Shown here: in pieces, positions 25,243 to 33,592 of the stretch | Layout: each line of letters starts with the position of its first letter | Numbering within the stretch: the stretch's first letter is position 1 | Source: Parapedobacter soli | Lineage (GTDB): Bacteria; Bacteroidota; Bacteroidia; Sphingobacteriales; Sphingobacteriaceae | Reading direction: 5' to 3' | DNA: 64,000 nucleotides | Assembly (NCBI RefSeq): GCF_025460835.1 | Contig: NZ_JAMXAY010000003.1 | Coordinates: 62,001-126,000 of the forward strand | Notes under the pieces: generated by a model | The model's input: the letters and a program-made list of their open reading frames with translations, nothing else | Databases searched by the model: none | What the model was told of the DNA's origin: nothing | Position numbers and translations under genes: made by a program

Positions 25243-25845
25243 TTATACCGGCACGTGTTCAGCGCAATCTACCCGTAGTTCGGTCGGTGCCAGCGATTGG
25301 TTCAGCAATTGGCAGAAGTGGCCTTGTCCGCCGGACCCCGGCCGATAGTGTGAACAGGTGAAGCACATCCGTTGCGGGGTGATGACCCCTACCCTGTTCA
25401 GGTGACGGATAATCCCAATTAGACTCAACAGCAGATTTTCCTTATCACCGGCATCCAATTCGTCGAGGGGTGCCCGTAGCTCGCGCGTGAACAGGGAAGT
25501 CTGGCTGGCAATGTCTTTCCCTTTATCAGAGAGACGTATGGCATAACTCCTCGTATCTCGTTCGGTATACTCCTTGCTAATCAACCCTTTCTGTTCCAAT
25601 GATTTAACCGTGTCACTGATGGTCGCTTTGGTCATATTAAATTCCGAAGCCAGGTAGCTCACTTTCCGTTTCTCCTCACTATGGTGCAATAAAAAAATCA
25701 GTACCTGGACCTGTATAGGACTTAAGGCGTGCTCCTTACTCTCCGTCCACAGCAATACCCGGAACGCCTGTGCTATGCGTTCTAGAGAAGCAATTATCTT
25801 GCTGTCCATGCGCTGGTTCTGCGGATCGAAATCAGAATGGCTCAT
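25243..25845 (-). CDS. MarR-family transcriptional regulator with a C-terminal Cys cluster
   Basis: A 200-residue regulator. A MarR winged helix fills residues about 15-150 (IQVLIFLLHHSEEKRKVSYLA, MTKATISDTVKSLEQKGLISK, RSYAIRLSDKGKDIA). An extra C-terminal part carries RMCFTCSHYRPGSGGQGHFC and LRVDCAEHV: four cysteines and two histidines that could bind a metal or sense oxidation. The ATG at 25845 overlaps the DUF2024 stop (ATGA). Third gene of the thioredoxin-DUF2024-MarR operon, whose promoter holds a MarR-sized palindrome, so autorepression is likely. Confidence 0.92.
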   Translation of the reverse strand: MSHSDFDPQNQRMDSKIIASLERIAQAFRVLLWTESKEHALSPIQVQVLIFLLHHSEEKRKVSYLASEFNMTKATISDTVKSLEQKGLISKEYTERDTRSYAIRLSDKGKDIASQTSLFTRELRAPLDELDAGDKENLLLSLIGIIRHLNRVGVITPQRMCFTCSHYRPGSGGQGHFCQLLNQSLAPTELRVDCAEHVPV

Positions 25846-26108
25846 CCGTCGCAATTTTCCATTTCATAGATATAATAGCCCTTTTCCTTAATGGTGGCCT
25901 CCCACAGCGGTCTTACGGTCTCGACATGACAGAACCTACACTCCCTAGACGTGAGTGGCTGCCCTTCCTGTCCCTTACGTACTAAATAATCCCGGCCATA
26001 GGTGTGGATAGTTGCCGCGTCTGTTACTTCCACAGGGGCGATGATATCGAAGTGCATCGTGGTACCATCTTTTTTTTCAACGTATGTATCCCAAACCGAT
26101 ACTTGCAT
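25842..26108 (-). CDS. DUF2024 family protein
   Basis: An 88-residue cytosolic protein of the DUF2024 family, whose structural genomics fold is known but not its function. The conserved core is VWDTYVEKKDGTTMHFDIIAP, AATIHTYGRDYL, and a Cys pair in ECRFCHVETV, followed by KGYYIYEMENC. The CxxC/CH set suggests metal or redox chemistry, in keeping with the thioredoxin-like neighbour. Overlaps the MarR gene by 4 bases (ATGA). The 135-base gap to the thioredoxin gene contains a hairpin. Confidence 0.9.
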   Translation of the reverse strand: MQVSVWDTYVEKKDGTTMHFDIIAPVEVTDAATIHTYGRDYLVRKGQEGQPLTSRECRFCHVETVRPLWEATIKEKGYYIYEMENCDG

Positions 26109-26185
26109 ATTATCTTGGTTTTGCGCGTCGGGCTGCTATCGTATGCAACCATCCGCTGTTATAAACATCATTCGATTCAATCAAA

Positions 26186-26228
26186 GGGAAGGGCACCCTT
26201 GCAAAGCCAGCGTCGGTAGTCCCTTCCC
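26186..26228 (-). other. Hairpin inside the thioredoxin-DUF2024 gap
   Basis: GGGAAGGG (26186-26193) and CCCTTCCC (26221-26228) form a perfect 8-bp stem around a 27-base loop, 15 bases after the thioredoxin stop. The weak T-stretch after it on the minus strand could allow partial termination or protect the 3' end of the first cistron. Confidence 0.4.
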
Positions 26229-26243
26229 ATCGTGGTAGCCCCG

Positions 26244-26480
26244 CTAGCCTTTTACATCGGCCATGGATGCACCGAAATTAATGTGCAGCACATTGCCCTG
26301 GGGGGTAACCAAAGCAGGAACGGATTTTACACCCGCAGCTTCCGCCTCCGCGATCCGTCCACTGTCATCGCCCAAGTGTACTACTTCCACCTTTTCCGTC
26401 CCGATAAGGTTGATGATGTCCTGTTCTGCACTTACACAAACCGGACATCCAGCATGATAAAAAATTGATTTGCTCATCAT
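26244..26480 (-). CDS. Small thioredoxin/glutaredoxin-like protein
   Basis: A 78-residue protein with the minimal thioredoxin fold: active site FYHAGCPVCVSAEQDI (CPVC), and the cis-proline in GVKSVPALVTPQG. Length matches glutaredoxin-like or MTH895-like small thioredoxins. Cytosolic. Two ATGs lie in tandem (26480 and 26477). First gene of an operon with DUF2024 and MarR, under a well-formed promoter with an operator between its elements. Likely part of an oxidant, metal or electrophile response; the inducer is unknown. Confidence 0.92.
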   Translation of the reverse strand: MMSKSIFYHAGCPVCVSAEQDIINLIGTEKVEVVHLGDDSGRIAEAEAAGVKSVPALVTPQGNVLHINFGASMADVKG

Positions 26481-26499
26481 TGGTTGTTAATTTATCCGA

Positions 26500-26513
26500 C
26501 GGCAATATTGCCG
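26500..26513. promoter_or_regulatory. Palindrome CGGCAATATTGCCG at the expected transcription start
   Basis: A 14-base perfect palindrome, 20 bases before the thioredoxin-like start codon and 3 bases beyond the -7 box, therefore at about +1 to +14. It may be a second operator or a 5' hairpin in the transcript. Confidence 0.5.
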
Positions 26514-26516
26514 GAA

Positions 26517-26546
26517 CAAATATAGTTAGGATTCCTAACAATGCAA
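26517..26546 (-). promoter_or_regulatory. Promoter of the thioredoxin-DUF2024-MarR operon
   Basis: On the minus strand TTG (26546-26544), exactly 19 bases, then TATATTTG (26524-26517). Both elements match the Bacteroidota consensus. The leader to the ATG at 26480 would be about 33 bases. Confidence 0.75.
26525..26539. promoter_or_regulatory. Operator GTTAGGA-T-TCCTAAC
   Basis: Perfect 7-bp arms around one base, lying wholly between -33 and -7 of the operon promoter. Size and position suit a MarR dimer, and the operon encodes one. Confidence 0.7.
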
Positions 26547-26646
26547 ATTTTATTTTCAATCCGATACTGATTGGCAACTACCGATCTACCCGGTTATCAC
26601 TGAGAACGGTGGAGATCTCTTCCACATCCATAAGGACGACACGGCA

Positions 26647-27012
26647 CTAATGCGCAGGCCGTAGAAGCTGCCTCATCCGTAGACCTGCCAGTCCGGAAAA
26701 CCCACCCACGAGTGCGGCCACTAAGGCTGCCAGAGCCATCATCAGCACAATTCCTAGCGTGCCGGCGGCCCACGGTGCACTCCCGGTGAAGATACCTGCC
26801 ACCTGGGCAGCCAGGCCCGACCCTGTGCTGACATGTAGGTAAATACCATAACCTACCCACAGCAGGGCACTGGTGCCTGCCGACTGCCAAAAGGCGCTCC
26901 GGGCACAGCGCGACAGCCACCAACAGCCCACAAAGCAAACCGGTGCCAAAACCCACCACGGGCCGATAAACGATAACAACGCACCTACTACGAGTATAAA
27001 AAGGAACAGCAT
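26647..27012 (-). CDS. Small membrane protein, unrecognised
   Basis: A 121-residue protein of about four hydrophobic segments (MLFLFILVVGALLSFIG, WWVLAPVCFVGCWWL, SALLWVGYGIYL, GTLGIVLMMALAALVAALVGG). No family recognised. It follows the penicillin acylase homologue by 6 bases on the same strand, so it is probably co-transcribed; a role linked to it is only a guess. Confidence 0.7.
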   Translation of the reverse strand: MLFLFILVVGALLSFIGPWWVLAPVCFVGCWWLSRCARSAFWQSAGTSALLWVGYGIYLHVSTGSGLAAQVAGIFTGSAPWAAGTLGIVLMMALAALVAALVGGFSGLAGLRMRQLLRPAH

Positions 27013-27018
27013 ATCGTG

Positions 27019-29472
27019 TTAATTTTTCGGTTTCAATATCATGTCCCGTTGCAGCCTCGACGACTGTTCATCCACAGTTTTCATGAACAATAGCGTATCC
27101 AAATCGCCATTGGCCCATCGGTCGATCATATTGTCATAGTAAATGCTTCCGGGGTTGCCCGACTGCCCACCGGGATAAAGGCCGTACGCTATCGGCCAAT
27201 CGTTGTCCAGCTGTACCACCATCCGCCACGAAGGGCCGTGGGTATGCGATGTGGCGTTAACAATGCCGTCGCCACCGCCGGTAACAATGCCCGAGCGCCC
27301 GAACGACACGAAATTGGGCACCAGGTGCATCACGTGTGTGTTTTTTACACGGCCCCACGCCCAATCGGTAGCCGACAGCTCACCGTACCGCTTACGCAAT
27401 GTATCGATGGCCTGCCGGAAGCTCTGGCAGATGATGCCGTCAATCGTCTCGACAGTATCTATTGTGAGCACGTTGTCGAACCATTTGGCACCGGGCTCAT
27501 TGTTGATGAGCCGGTATGTACGGTCGAGGCTCGGGTATAGCAGCTGTTCATCCCGCGGGAATTCGTCGCCCCAGATGGCGGTGAGCAGCTTGTCCAGCCA
27601 CGCGTCAAAAATCGTAGCCCCCACTGCATCGGCATTATTCAGGTAGTCCCAGCGGTCGAGCGCGTCGTACTCCACCGTCCGTCTGATGGAGTCGTCGGTA
27701 GCCAAGCCACGCATCAGCCGTGGCAGTATCCGCCGGGCATCCACATTGAAGTTATCGTTCTGCAGGCTGCGCAGGCTATCGGCCGTGGCAGCGGTCATGG
27801 CTTCCAGCCGCTCATTGATACGGATGGCCCTGCTGTCGTGGGCGAATTGCCAATCAAGGTAGTAGGGGTAAGTGGTATCTGCAGGGAATTGGTTTGCCGA
27901 GCTCACAAAGCCCTGTGGTGGATTCTTCACGGTAGGGTTCTGTTCCGGTGGGATCCATCCCTGCCAGTCGTGCGCCGCCAGTGTGCCATCCAGGAGATAC
28001 TTCCCCTGCCCTTTCCATTTGAGGGGAAGCTTGCCGTTCGAGGTAATGGCGATATCATCACCGTTGCTCGAAAAAATGAAGTTCTGTGCCGGCGCGGTGA
28101 AATAGGCCAGTGCTTCGCGATAATCATCGTAGTTTTCGGATCGGTTGAGGTAATAGAACGTCAGCACATCGGCCCCGTCGGTCTCGTTGGCGATCCACCG
28201 CATAGCATAGCCTACGGGAATCCGCTTGGTATAGCCGCCTTCAACGGGCTTATGGTACACCACCGGTCCGTGGTGGGTATAGTAGAGAGTATCGCGTAAC
28301 GGTGCACTGCCCTTTATTCGGAAGGTTTCTACATACATCGTGGTGGGTTTCCATTGCCCATCGTGCCAATACTCGGCAAATGTACTGTCGCGGAAATGGA
28401 TGCGGTAGAAATCCATCACATCCGAACCGACATTGGTGACACCCCAGGCCACGTCTTTATTGAAGCCGATGATGATAGCCGGCGTACCCGGAAGGGTCAC
28501 ACCATATACATTTACTCCGGGCGCCGACAGCTGCAACTGGTACCAAATAGATGGCAATGTGAGTTGCAGGTGCGGGTCGTTGGCCAGGATGGGCAGGCCC
28601 GTGGCCGAACGCACACCTCCCACAGCCCAGTTGTTGCTACCCACTTCGGGCCGCGGTGCCGGTACCGAGAATGCGAGCAAGCTGCTATCAGGCATGACGG
28701 CCACCTCGTGTGGTACCGGCGGAACTGCCAGCGGATCGAAATTCCATGGCGTTCCCGGCGGTACAATGGGCGACGCCATGGCGGGGTACGCTGGGAAAAG
28801 GTCGGCCACCACATCGGCCCCGTACCTGGCCAGCACCTCGGTGAGCCGGTAGTCGTTGCTGCCCCCATTCAGCGTGCTGCGCATATTCATCAGCATCAGG
28901 ATGGACTTGTAGGGCGACCACGGCTCCGGCCGGTAGTTCAGCAGTTTGTATTCAACGGGCAGGTCCTTGTAGGTCAGCTGGTCGATGTAAGCATTCACAC
29001 CGGCAGCGTATGCCTCCAGCATCCGATGCGCTACGGTGTCGGCTGCCAGCCGCTCGGCAATGGTGGCAGCAGACCGCGCCATACCCAACCGCCTATTGAA
29101 GCGGTCGTACTCGAGTGCAGCTCCACCCACCACCTCCGTAAGGCGGCCTGCCGCAACAAGCGTATAAAATTCCATCTGCCACAGCCGGTCGCGCGCAATC
29201 ACATACCCCTGTGCAAAATAGAGGTCGTCGTCATTCCGGGCAAAAATATGCGGCACCGCATTATCGTCGTACCGCACCACCACGTCGTCGGTGATTCCGG
29301 ACAATACAATTTCGCTACCGCCAGACTGCGGCTCTGCTTCGGCGTTCTGCAGGTATCCCTGGAATGGGCTGAGTAACTTACCTAGTGGTGGCAACACGCC
29401 CCAAGCATGGTGGAAGCCATAAGCCAATACTACGGCAACGACCAGGGGCCAAAGGTGTTTGATGGTTTTCAT
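27019..29472 (-). CDS. Penicillin acylase family Ntn-hydrolase
   Basis: An 817-residue exported precursor. N-terminal signal/anchor (residues about 7-24), A-chain region VRYDDNAVPHIFARNDDDLYFAQGY with the family's RDRLWQME block, then the autoprocessing site: Ser279 in PEVGSNNWAVGG would become the N-terminal nucleophile of the B chain. NDPHL, GVTLPGTPAIIIGFNKDVAWGVTN and HGPVV follow as in the family. It hydrolyses amide bonds; members include beta-lactam acylases and acyl-homoserine-lactone (quorum-quenching) acylases, and sequence alone does not decide. Separated by a terminator from the cytochrome gene upstream. Confidence 0.95.
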   Translation of the reverse strand: MKTIKHLWPLVVAVVLAYGFHHAWGVLPPLGKLLSPFQGYLQNAEAEPQSGGSEIVLSGITDDVVVRYDDNAVPHIFARNDDDLYFAQGYVIARDRLWQMEFYTLVAAGRLTEVVGGAALEYDRFNRRLGMARSAATIAERLAADTVAHRMLEAYAAGVNAYIDQLTYKDLPVEYKLLNYRPEPWSPYKSILMLMNMRSTLNGGSNDYRLTEVLARYGADVVADLFPAYPAMASPIVPPGTPWNFDPLAVPPVPHEVAVMPDSSLLAFSVPAPRPEVGSNNWAVGGVRSATGLPILANDPHLQLTLPSIWYQLQLSAPGVNVYGVTLPGTPAIIIGFNKDVAWGVTNVGSDVMDFYRIHFRDSTFAEYWHDGQWKPTTMYVETFRIKGSAPLRDTLYYTHHGPVVYHKPVEGGYTKRIPVGYAMRWIANETDGADVLTFYYLNRSENYDDYREALAYFTAPAQNFIFSSNGDDIAITSNGKLPLKWKGQGKYLLDGTLAAHDWQGWIPPEQNPTVKNPPQGFVSSANQFPADTTYPYYLDWQFAHDSRAIRINERLEAMTAATADSLRSLQNDNFNVDARRILPRLMRGLATDDSIRRTVEYDALDRWDYLNNADAVGATIFDAWLDKLLTAIWGDEFPRDEQLLYPSLDRTYRLINNEPGAKWFDNVLTIDTVETIDGIICQSFRQAIDTLRKRYGELSATDWAWGRVKNTHVMHLVPNFVSFGRSGIVTGGGDGIVNATSHTHGPSWRMVVQLDNDWPIAYGLYPGGQSGNPGSIYYDNMIDRWANGDLDTLLFMKTVDEQSSRLQRDMILKPKN

Positions 29473-29528
29473 TCCGCTATGTGGTTTTGAAAATCATGTC
29501 GGGTTCATAATGGCGGCACAACTGAGTT

Positions 29529-29536
29529 CAAACTTA
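29529..29536 (-). promoter_or_regulatory. -7 box upstream of the penicillin acylase homologue
   Basis: TAAGTTTG on the minus strand, 56 bases before the ATG at 29472, just after the terminator of the previous unit. No TTG at the right spacing. Confidence 0.5.
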
Positions 29537-29553
29537 GTTAAAGTAAGGGAAAT

Positions 29554-29587
29554 AAAAAAATCCAGCCCCATGGAATGGAGCTGGATT
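29554..29587 (-). terminator. Intrinsic terminator of the DUF1080-cytochrome operon
   Basis: AATCCAGC (29559-29566) pairs with GCTGGATT (29580-29587), with an inner CCA/TGG. On the minus strand the stem is followed by a run of seven T. It sits 20 bases after the stop at 29607. Confidence 0.85.
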
Positions 29588-29606
29588 ATACCGGTATGCT
29601 GGCGGA

Positions 29607-31583
29607 TCAGTTTGCCAACGAATTGATGTATGCTGCAATCTTGAGTGCATCTGCCTTGGGCACATGCGGCATCGGTGCCATGGGAGTGGCGTAGCCGGGC
29701 CAGTTTTGCGGTTGCGGATTGTAAATCAATTCGACGATTTTCTCGTCCGAATACTTCCGCTTGGCGATATCTGCATACGAGGGCCCTACTTGTCTTTTAT
29801 CCGGGTTGTGGCAGGCGATGCAGGTATATTTTGTGAGCAGCCCCTCAACCTCTTTGAAGGTGGGCGCCTTGGCAACTGCTTTTTTCACTGCCGGTGCTTT
29901 CACCGCAGCGGCCGCCGTGCCTGACTGCTTTGGCACCACCACAGGCTCCGGTTCGGGTTCCGGCAGCGGGATAGAGCTGTCTTTGGTGCTTACCTCATCC
30001 ATCGCCAGCTTCGCCCCCTGGGGGACGCTATGCAATGTGTAATAAGCCGTTGGGTGGATAAGCGAATAGAAGCGGTCCTTTTCGCGGATGCCATCCAGCG
30101 TGATGGTATGAATATAGTGTTCTTTCAGGCCATCTACGATGATGCGTGCACGCAAGCCATCGGCAGAGACCTTTACGCCTTTAACCGGATGCGATTGCAC
30201 GTCTACTGGCGGACTGCCGTAAACGGGATGGTATTTATAGGTATAGCTTTCTACATGGTACGACGCCAGGTCATTGGCCGAGGCGGTATCGACCGGGAGC
30301 GTGAAGGTGATTTCAAACCCATCGGGCATCGCTTTCACGGTTTGCATCTCAAAGGGTATTTCACCGTTCCATTCCAGCCGCTCCAGTCCTTCGTTGGCAT
30401 CGCCGGCCGAGCCCCAGCCACGGTTTGTCTCGCCCACGAACAGTGAGCCGTCTGGGGCCCACTCGATGCGCAGCACGCCCGACCGGAAGCCACTACGGAA
30501 TCCAATAGCAGCCCCCTGCAACTGGCCGTTCACCTCTTCTAGCATCACACGCGACAGCATGCTCATCCCTTGGTCGCCCACCAGTACCTGGCCTGCAAAC
30601 GGACCGAATACGCCGTCAGGGATGACGGTAGGCTGCGAAGAAGAGATCCCGAGGATGCCATGCGGCAGCCATACGGCTGGCAGCCTGAACTCGCCGAACT
30701 CCTGCTTGGCATCGAATGCGGTCTTATACTGCTCATTGATGATATTTTCGGGCTTGATAAAGCGGCCTTGGTCGTTCTTCACCCGGCGTTCGTCCATTTT
30801 TGAAACGAACTGCTCAGTAGTGAGCTTCACGGGCGATCCGGGGAGGCCCGCCCACCGCAAGCCGGCGGGGTGTCCCATAAAGTCACCTTTGTTCACTTGC
30901 CATAGTCCGCCCGAGCCGATCCAGTCGCCCTGGTTTTCTGTATAGAAAAACTGGCCGTTGAGCAGCCCCGGTCCGGCCGGTGAACGCATGCCCGTAGCCC
31001 ACGGGGTGAGTTTGCCGTCTTCGGTGATGTTTACCGCCCAGCCACGCCACGGCACACGGCTTTCGCCGCGCCACCACTCTTCATCGCCGAAGGCTACATT
31101 GCCCGTCACAAAGAAAGACCCGTCGGGTGCAATGATCGGGCCGAACGAATATTCGTGGTAATGGCCCGACAGGGGCCACGCGTAAATCGTTTCGTAAACA
31201 TCGGCCTTACCGTCGTTGTCGGTATCCACAAGTTTGGTCAATTCGCCCCGTTGGGCGCAATACAATGCACCATCTTTATAGGCCAGCCCGAGTATCTCGT
31301 GCAGGCCCGAAGCGAATTTCCGGAAATAGGGATTGCTGCTGGTCGGGTTCTCGATGATATATACGTCGCCACGCCGCGTGCTCACCCCGAGGTTGCCGTT
31401 TGGGAGCATGGCCAGGCCACCCACTTCCAGGATGATGCCCTCCGGCGTGCGTACTTTGCGGATCCGGAAATAGTCTTCTTCCTTGGGGCTCTCCTGCGCC
31501 GCGAGGCCGGATGCCCACACAAGCGCCACCACCATTGCCGCAATCAGTTTCAGGTATCGTGTCTGTTTAATCTTAGTCGTCAT
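29607..31583 (-). CDS. Exported beta-propeller protein with C-terminal cytochrome c domain
   Basis: A 658-residue periplasmic protein. After the signal peptide (cleaved near SGLAAQE) comes a soluble-glucose-dehydrogenase-like propeller (residues about 40-430; GLAMLPNGNLGVSTRRGDVYI, GLAYKDGALYCAQ, ITEDGKLTPWATGMRSPAG). A beta-sandwich follows (about 430-540), then a Pro/Ala/Val-Lys linker, then a small cytochrome c with heme motif CIACH and GPSYADIAKRKY. Probably an electron-transferring sugar or alcohol oxidoreductase; cofactor and substrate unknown. Start taken at the ATG 10 bases after the DUF1080 gene's stop; a TTG lies two codons upstream. Confidence 0.9.
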   Translation of the reverse strand: MTTKIKQTRYLKLIAAMVVALVWASGLAAQESPKEEDYFRIRKVRTPEGIILEVGGLAMLPNGNLGVSTRRGDVYIIENPTSSNPYFRKFASGLHEILGLAYKDGALYCAQRGELTKLVDTDNDGKADVYETIYAWPLSGHYHEYSFGPIIAPDGSFFVTGNVAFGDEEWWRGESRVPWRGWAVNITEDGKLTPWATGMRSPAGPGLLNGQFFYTENQGDWIGSGGLWQVNKGDFMGHPAGLRWAGLPGSPVKLTTEQFVSKMDERRVKNDQGRFIKPENIINEQYKTAFDAKQEFGEFRLPAVWLPHGILGISSSQPTVIPDGVFGPFAGQVLVGDQGMSMLSRVMLEEVNGQLQGAAIGFRSGFRSGVLRIEWAPDGSLFVGETNRGWGSAGDANEGLERLEWNGEIPFEMQTVKAMPDGFEITFTLPVDTASANDLASYHVESYTYKYHPVYGSPPVDVQSHPVKGVKVSADGLRARIIVDGLKEHYIHTITLDGIREKDRFYSLIHPTAYYTLHSVPQGAKLAMDEVSTKDSSIPLPEPEPEPVVVPKQSGTAAAAVKAPAVKKAVAKAPTFKEVEGLLTKYTCIACHNPDKRQVGPSYADIAKRKYSDEKIVELIYNPQPQNWPGYATPMAPMPHVPKADALKIAAYINSLAN

Positions 31584-31593
31584 GGTCAAGGGA

Positions 31594-32904
31594 TTAGAAA
31601 ATGATGGAATAACGGATTACTGCGCTTGCTGGGACGAGCAATTCCTGACCATCCTGCTGGCTGCGGATGAACGGTTTGCCCTTGCCGGCTTCTTCTACCC
31701 GGAGGTACCATGCATTGTCGCCGATGAGGAACACACCCTTACCTTGGTCGGTGATGGCAGGCGCTGCCGCCAACCGTACATATAAACCATCGGTATCACC
31801 TGCAACGGCCACAGTGCGTGTGAATCCATCGCCCTTCGCCAATGGACGGATCGCATCTTCGACCTGCCGGCCGTACACCTGGTAACGGAATGTAGGTAGG
31901 TCTGCCGCATCCACCGCATATCCTTTCGGTTTATAGCCTGTGCCGGTAGTATCGGCGGGCCAGGGCTCACCGGTGGTAGCCAGCCGACCTACTGTAAGTG
32001 CGGGCACACCGAAATATAGGGGACTTCCCAGTACGCGCGAGGTGCCGTTGCCGCGGCTGTTCCACATCGGGGTCGCATCCAGGAATCCGCCGCGCCACAC
32101 TTGGAACAGGCTGCCCTTGTCGAGATCGTACGTATAGTGCACCTGTTCGGGGTGCCCCACCGAGATGGCGTGTACCACGCGGGATCCGCCGGGGACGTCC
32201 ATAAAGCTGCGAAGCATGGTGTTCACCTGGGCAGTGACCAGAATCGGGTCGGCACCGCCCCACTCGCCCGAAGGGTTAGCCTCGGGCAGGCTATCGGCCG
32301 TGAAATTCTTAATCGCCACCCCTCCCCGGGATACCGCAAGGCGCAAGGGCGCCTCTGCGCGGCCACTGCTGGCCCCGGGGGCCGGCAACTGCACGTCTTC
32401 GTGGATGACGACGCCATTCAACTCTGCTCGCAGGAGGCGTGCCGGCGCAATGTTGTGCCCTTGGCTGTCGAACCGCGGTGCGCGGAACCGGATGCGCAAC
32501 TGCTGCCAAATTCCAGGTGCGCGGACCACCTGCTGCCGCGGCGGATACACGCCGGCCTTGGCGTCGGCCAACGCAATGGGATAAGCATCGTGCAAATACA
32601 AGGTCGCCTCGGCCCCATCAGCAAGGAGGTAGTCGAATGCAAGCTCGATATCGCCATACGCCGCCGTCGACACCAGATCATCCGGGCGGCCCCTTCGGTC
32701 GGATGCATGGGCCAAAATGGCATCACCCGGCGCGGTGACCAGAGCCCGCTGCTTGGACAAGGGGACGGTAACCTTACCCACAGACTCCCAGCCCTTGACG
32801 GACGTAGGGAAAACTTGTGCCTGCGCATCCACCGCAAAACTTCCTAATACAGTGGTTAGCACAAAAAACACAGCTGATTTCGAAGCATACTTCAGTAAAA
32901 TCAT
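31594..32904 (-). CDS. DUF1080-like (3-keto-disaccharide hydrolase type) exported protein
   Basis: A 436-residue exported protein (signal peptide ends near VDAQAQVF). The first 210 residues form a lectin-like jelly roll of the DUF1080/GH16-like type (GDIELAFDYLLADGAEATLYLHDAYPIAL, WQQLRIRFRAPRFD, RAELNGVVIHEDVQLPAP). The C-terminal half has its own beta-rich domain (QVHYTYDLDKGSLFQVWRGGFLD, AWYLRVEEAGKGKP) that is shared with large propeller-cytochrome proteins. Together with the next gene it resembles two-gene units thought to process oxidised (3-keto) sugars; this is inference. ATG at 32904 gives a proper signal peptide; the open frame extends 29 codons upstream. Confidence 0.82.
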   Translation of the reverse strand: MILLKYASKSAVFFVLTTVLGSFAVDAQAQVFPTSVKGWESVGKVTVPLSKQRALVTAPGDAILAHASDRRGRPDDLVSTAAYGDIELAFDYLLADGAEATLYLHDAYPIALADAKAGVYPPRQQVVRAPGIWQQLRIRFRAPRFDSQGHNIAPARLLRAELNGVVIHEDVQLPAPGASSGRAEAPLRLAVSRGGVAIKNFTADSLPEANPSGEWGGADPILVTAQVNTMLRSFMDVPGGSRVVHAISVGHPEQVHYTYDLDKGSLFQVWRGGFLDATPMWNSRGNGTSRVLGSPLYFGVPALTVGRLATTGEPWPADTTGTGYKPKGYAVDAADLPTFRYQVYGRQVEDAIRPLAKGDGFTRTVAVAGDTDGLYVRLAAAPAITDQGKGVFLIGDNAWYLRVEEAGKGKPFIRSQQDGQELLVPASAVIRYSIIF

Positions 32905-32938
32905 GAATTGTTTGTTTTTGTATGTTAAAATTCGGGCG

Positions 32939-32946
32939 CTAAGATA
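32939..32946 (-). promoter_or_regulatory. Possible -7 box of the DUF1080-cytochrome operon
   Basis: TATCTTAG on the minus strand (one mismatch to TAnnTTTG), 34 bases before the ATG at 32904. The same octamer lies upstream of the AlbA_2 gene and clpP. Confidence 0.35.
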
Positions 32947-32974
32947 AATGTTAATCCAATATTTCCATGAAATG

Positions 32975-33592
32975 TTAACAGGTCTTAACAAAAGCGATGG
33001 AAATGCCTTCGATTTTATCCAAGCGACCCAGCACCCGCTCTACATGCAACTGCCGGATTCCGAGCTCTATCGTACAGCGGGTGTCGAAATCCTGCTTCAA
33101 CACATCGAGGTCTTCCGTTTTGACGATCCGCATTACATCGTTGAGCTGGTCGTACGCAAATGTCATCCGGTATATATCGTTGACTGTCAGCTCTACGATA
33201 TCGGCCACTGAAAGCGCCGCTTGCGTAGCCGATTTATAGGCATGGATAAGGCCCGGTACGCCCAGCAGGGTACCGCCGAAATAACGGACCACTACTACGA
33301 GCACATTGGTCACGTCGTGAGACAGCAACGTGTTGAGGATAGGCCGTCCGGCCGTGCCCGACGGCTCGCCATCGTCGTTGATACGGAAAACGGAGCGGTC
33401 GGGTGTGAGCCGATACGCCCAGCAGTGGTGGCGGGCCTTGGGGTGCTCGGCTTTCACCGCGCTCACCAATTCCTTTGCCGTCGCCTCATCTTTCAGCGGA
33501 TAGGCATAGGCAATGAACTTGCTGCCGCGGTCCTTAAACTGCCCCTCCACAGGCGCAGCAATGGTTTTATATGTATCATCAAATAAACTCAT
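32975..33592 (-). CDS. yigZ: YigZ/IMPACT family protein
   Basis: A 205-residue cytosolic protein of the YigZ (UPF0029/IMPACT) family: N-terminal domain KDRGSKFIAYAYPLKDEATAKELV, HCWAYRL, DDGEPSGTAGRPILNTL and VVVVRYFGGTLLGVPGLIHAYK, then the short C-terminal ferredoxin-like DUF1949 domain. The family is thought to bind nucleic acids or translation factors; its exact role is unsettled. Starts inside the stop of the EamA transporter (4-base overlap) and is co-transcribed with it. Confidence 0.94.
   Translation of the reverse strand: MSLFDDTYKTIAAPVEGQFKDRGSKFIAYAYPLKDEATAKELVSAVKAEHPKARHHCWAYRLTPDRSVFRINDDGEPSGTAGRPILNTLLSHDVTNVLVVVVRYFGGTLLGVPGLIHAYKSATQAALSVADIVELTVNDIYRMTFAYDQLNDVMRIVKTEDLDVLKQDFDTRCTIELGIRQLHVERVLGRLDKIEGISIAFVKTC

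Noticed and set aside
28354-29376. 340-residue open frame on the plus strand opposite the penicillin acylase homologue
   Set aside because: Composition is His/Arg/Gly-biased as for antisense frames, and the other strand codes for a full enzyme with a known active site.
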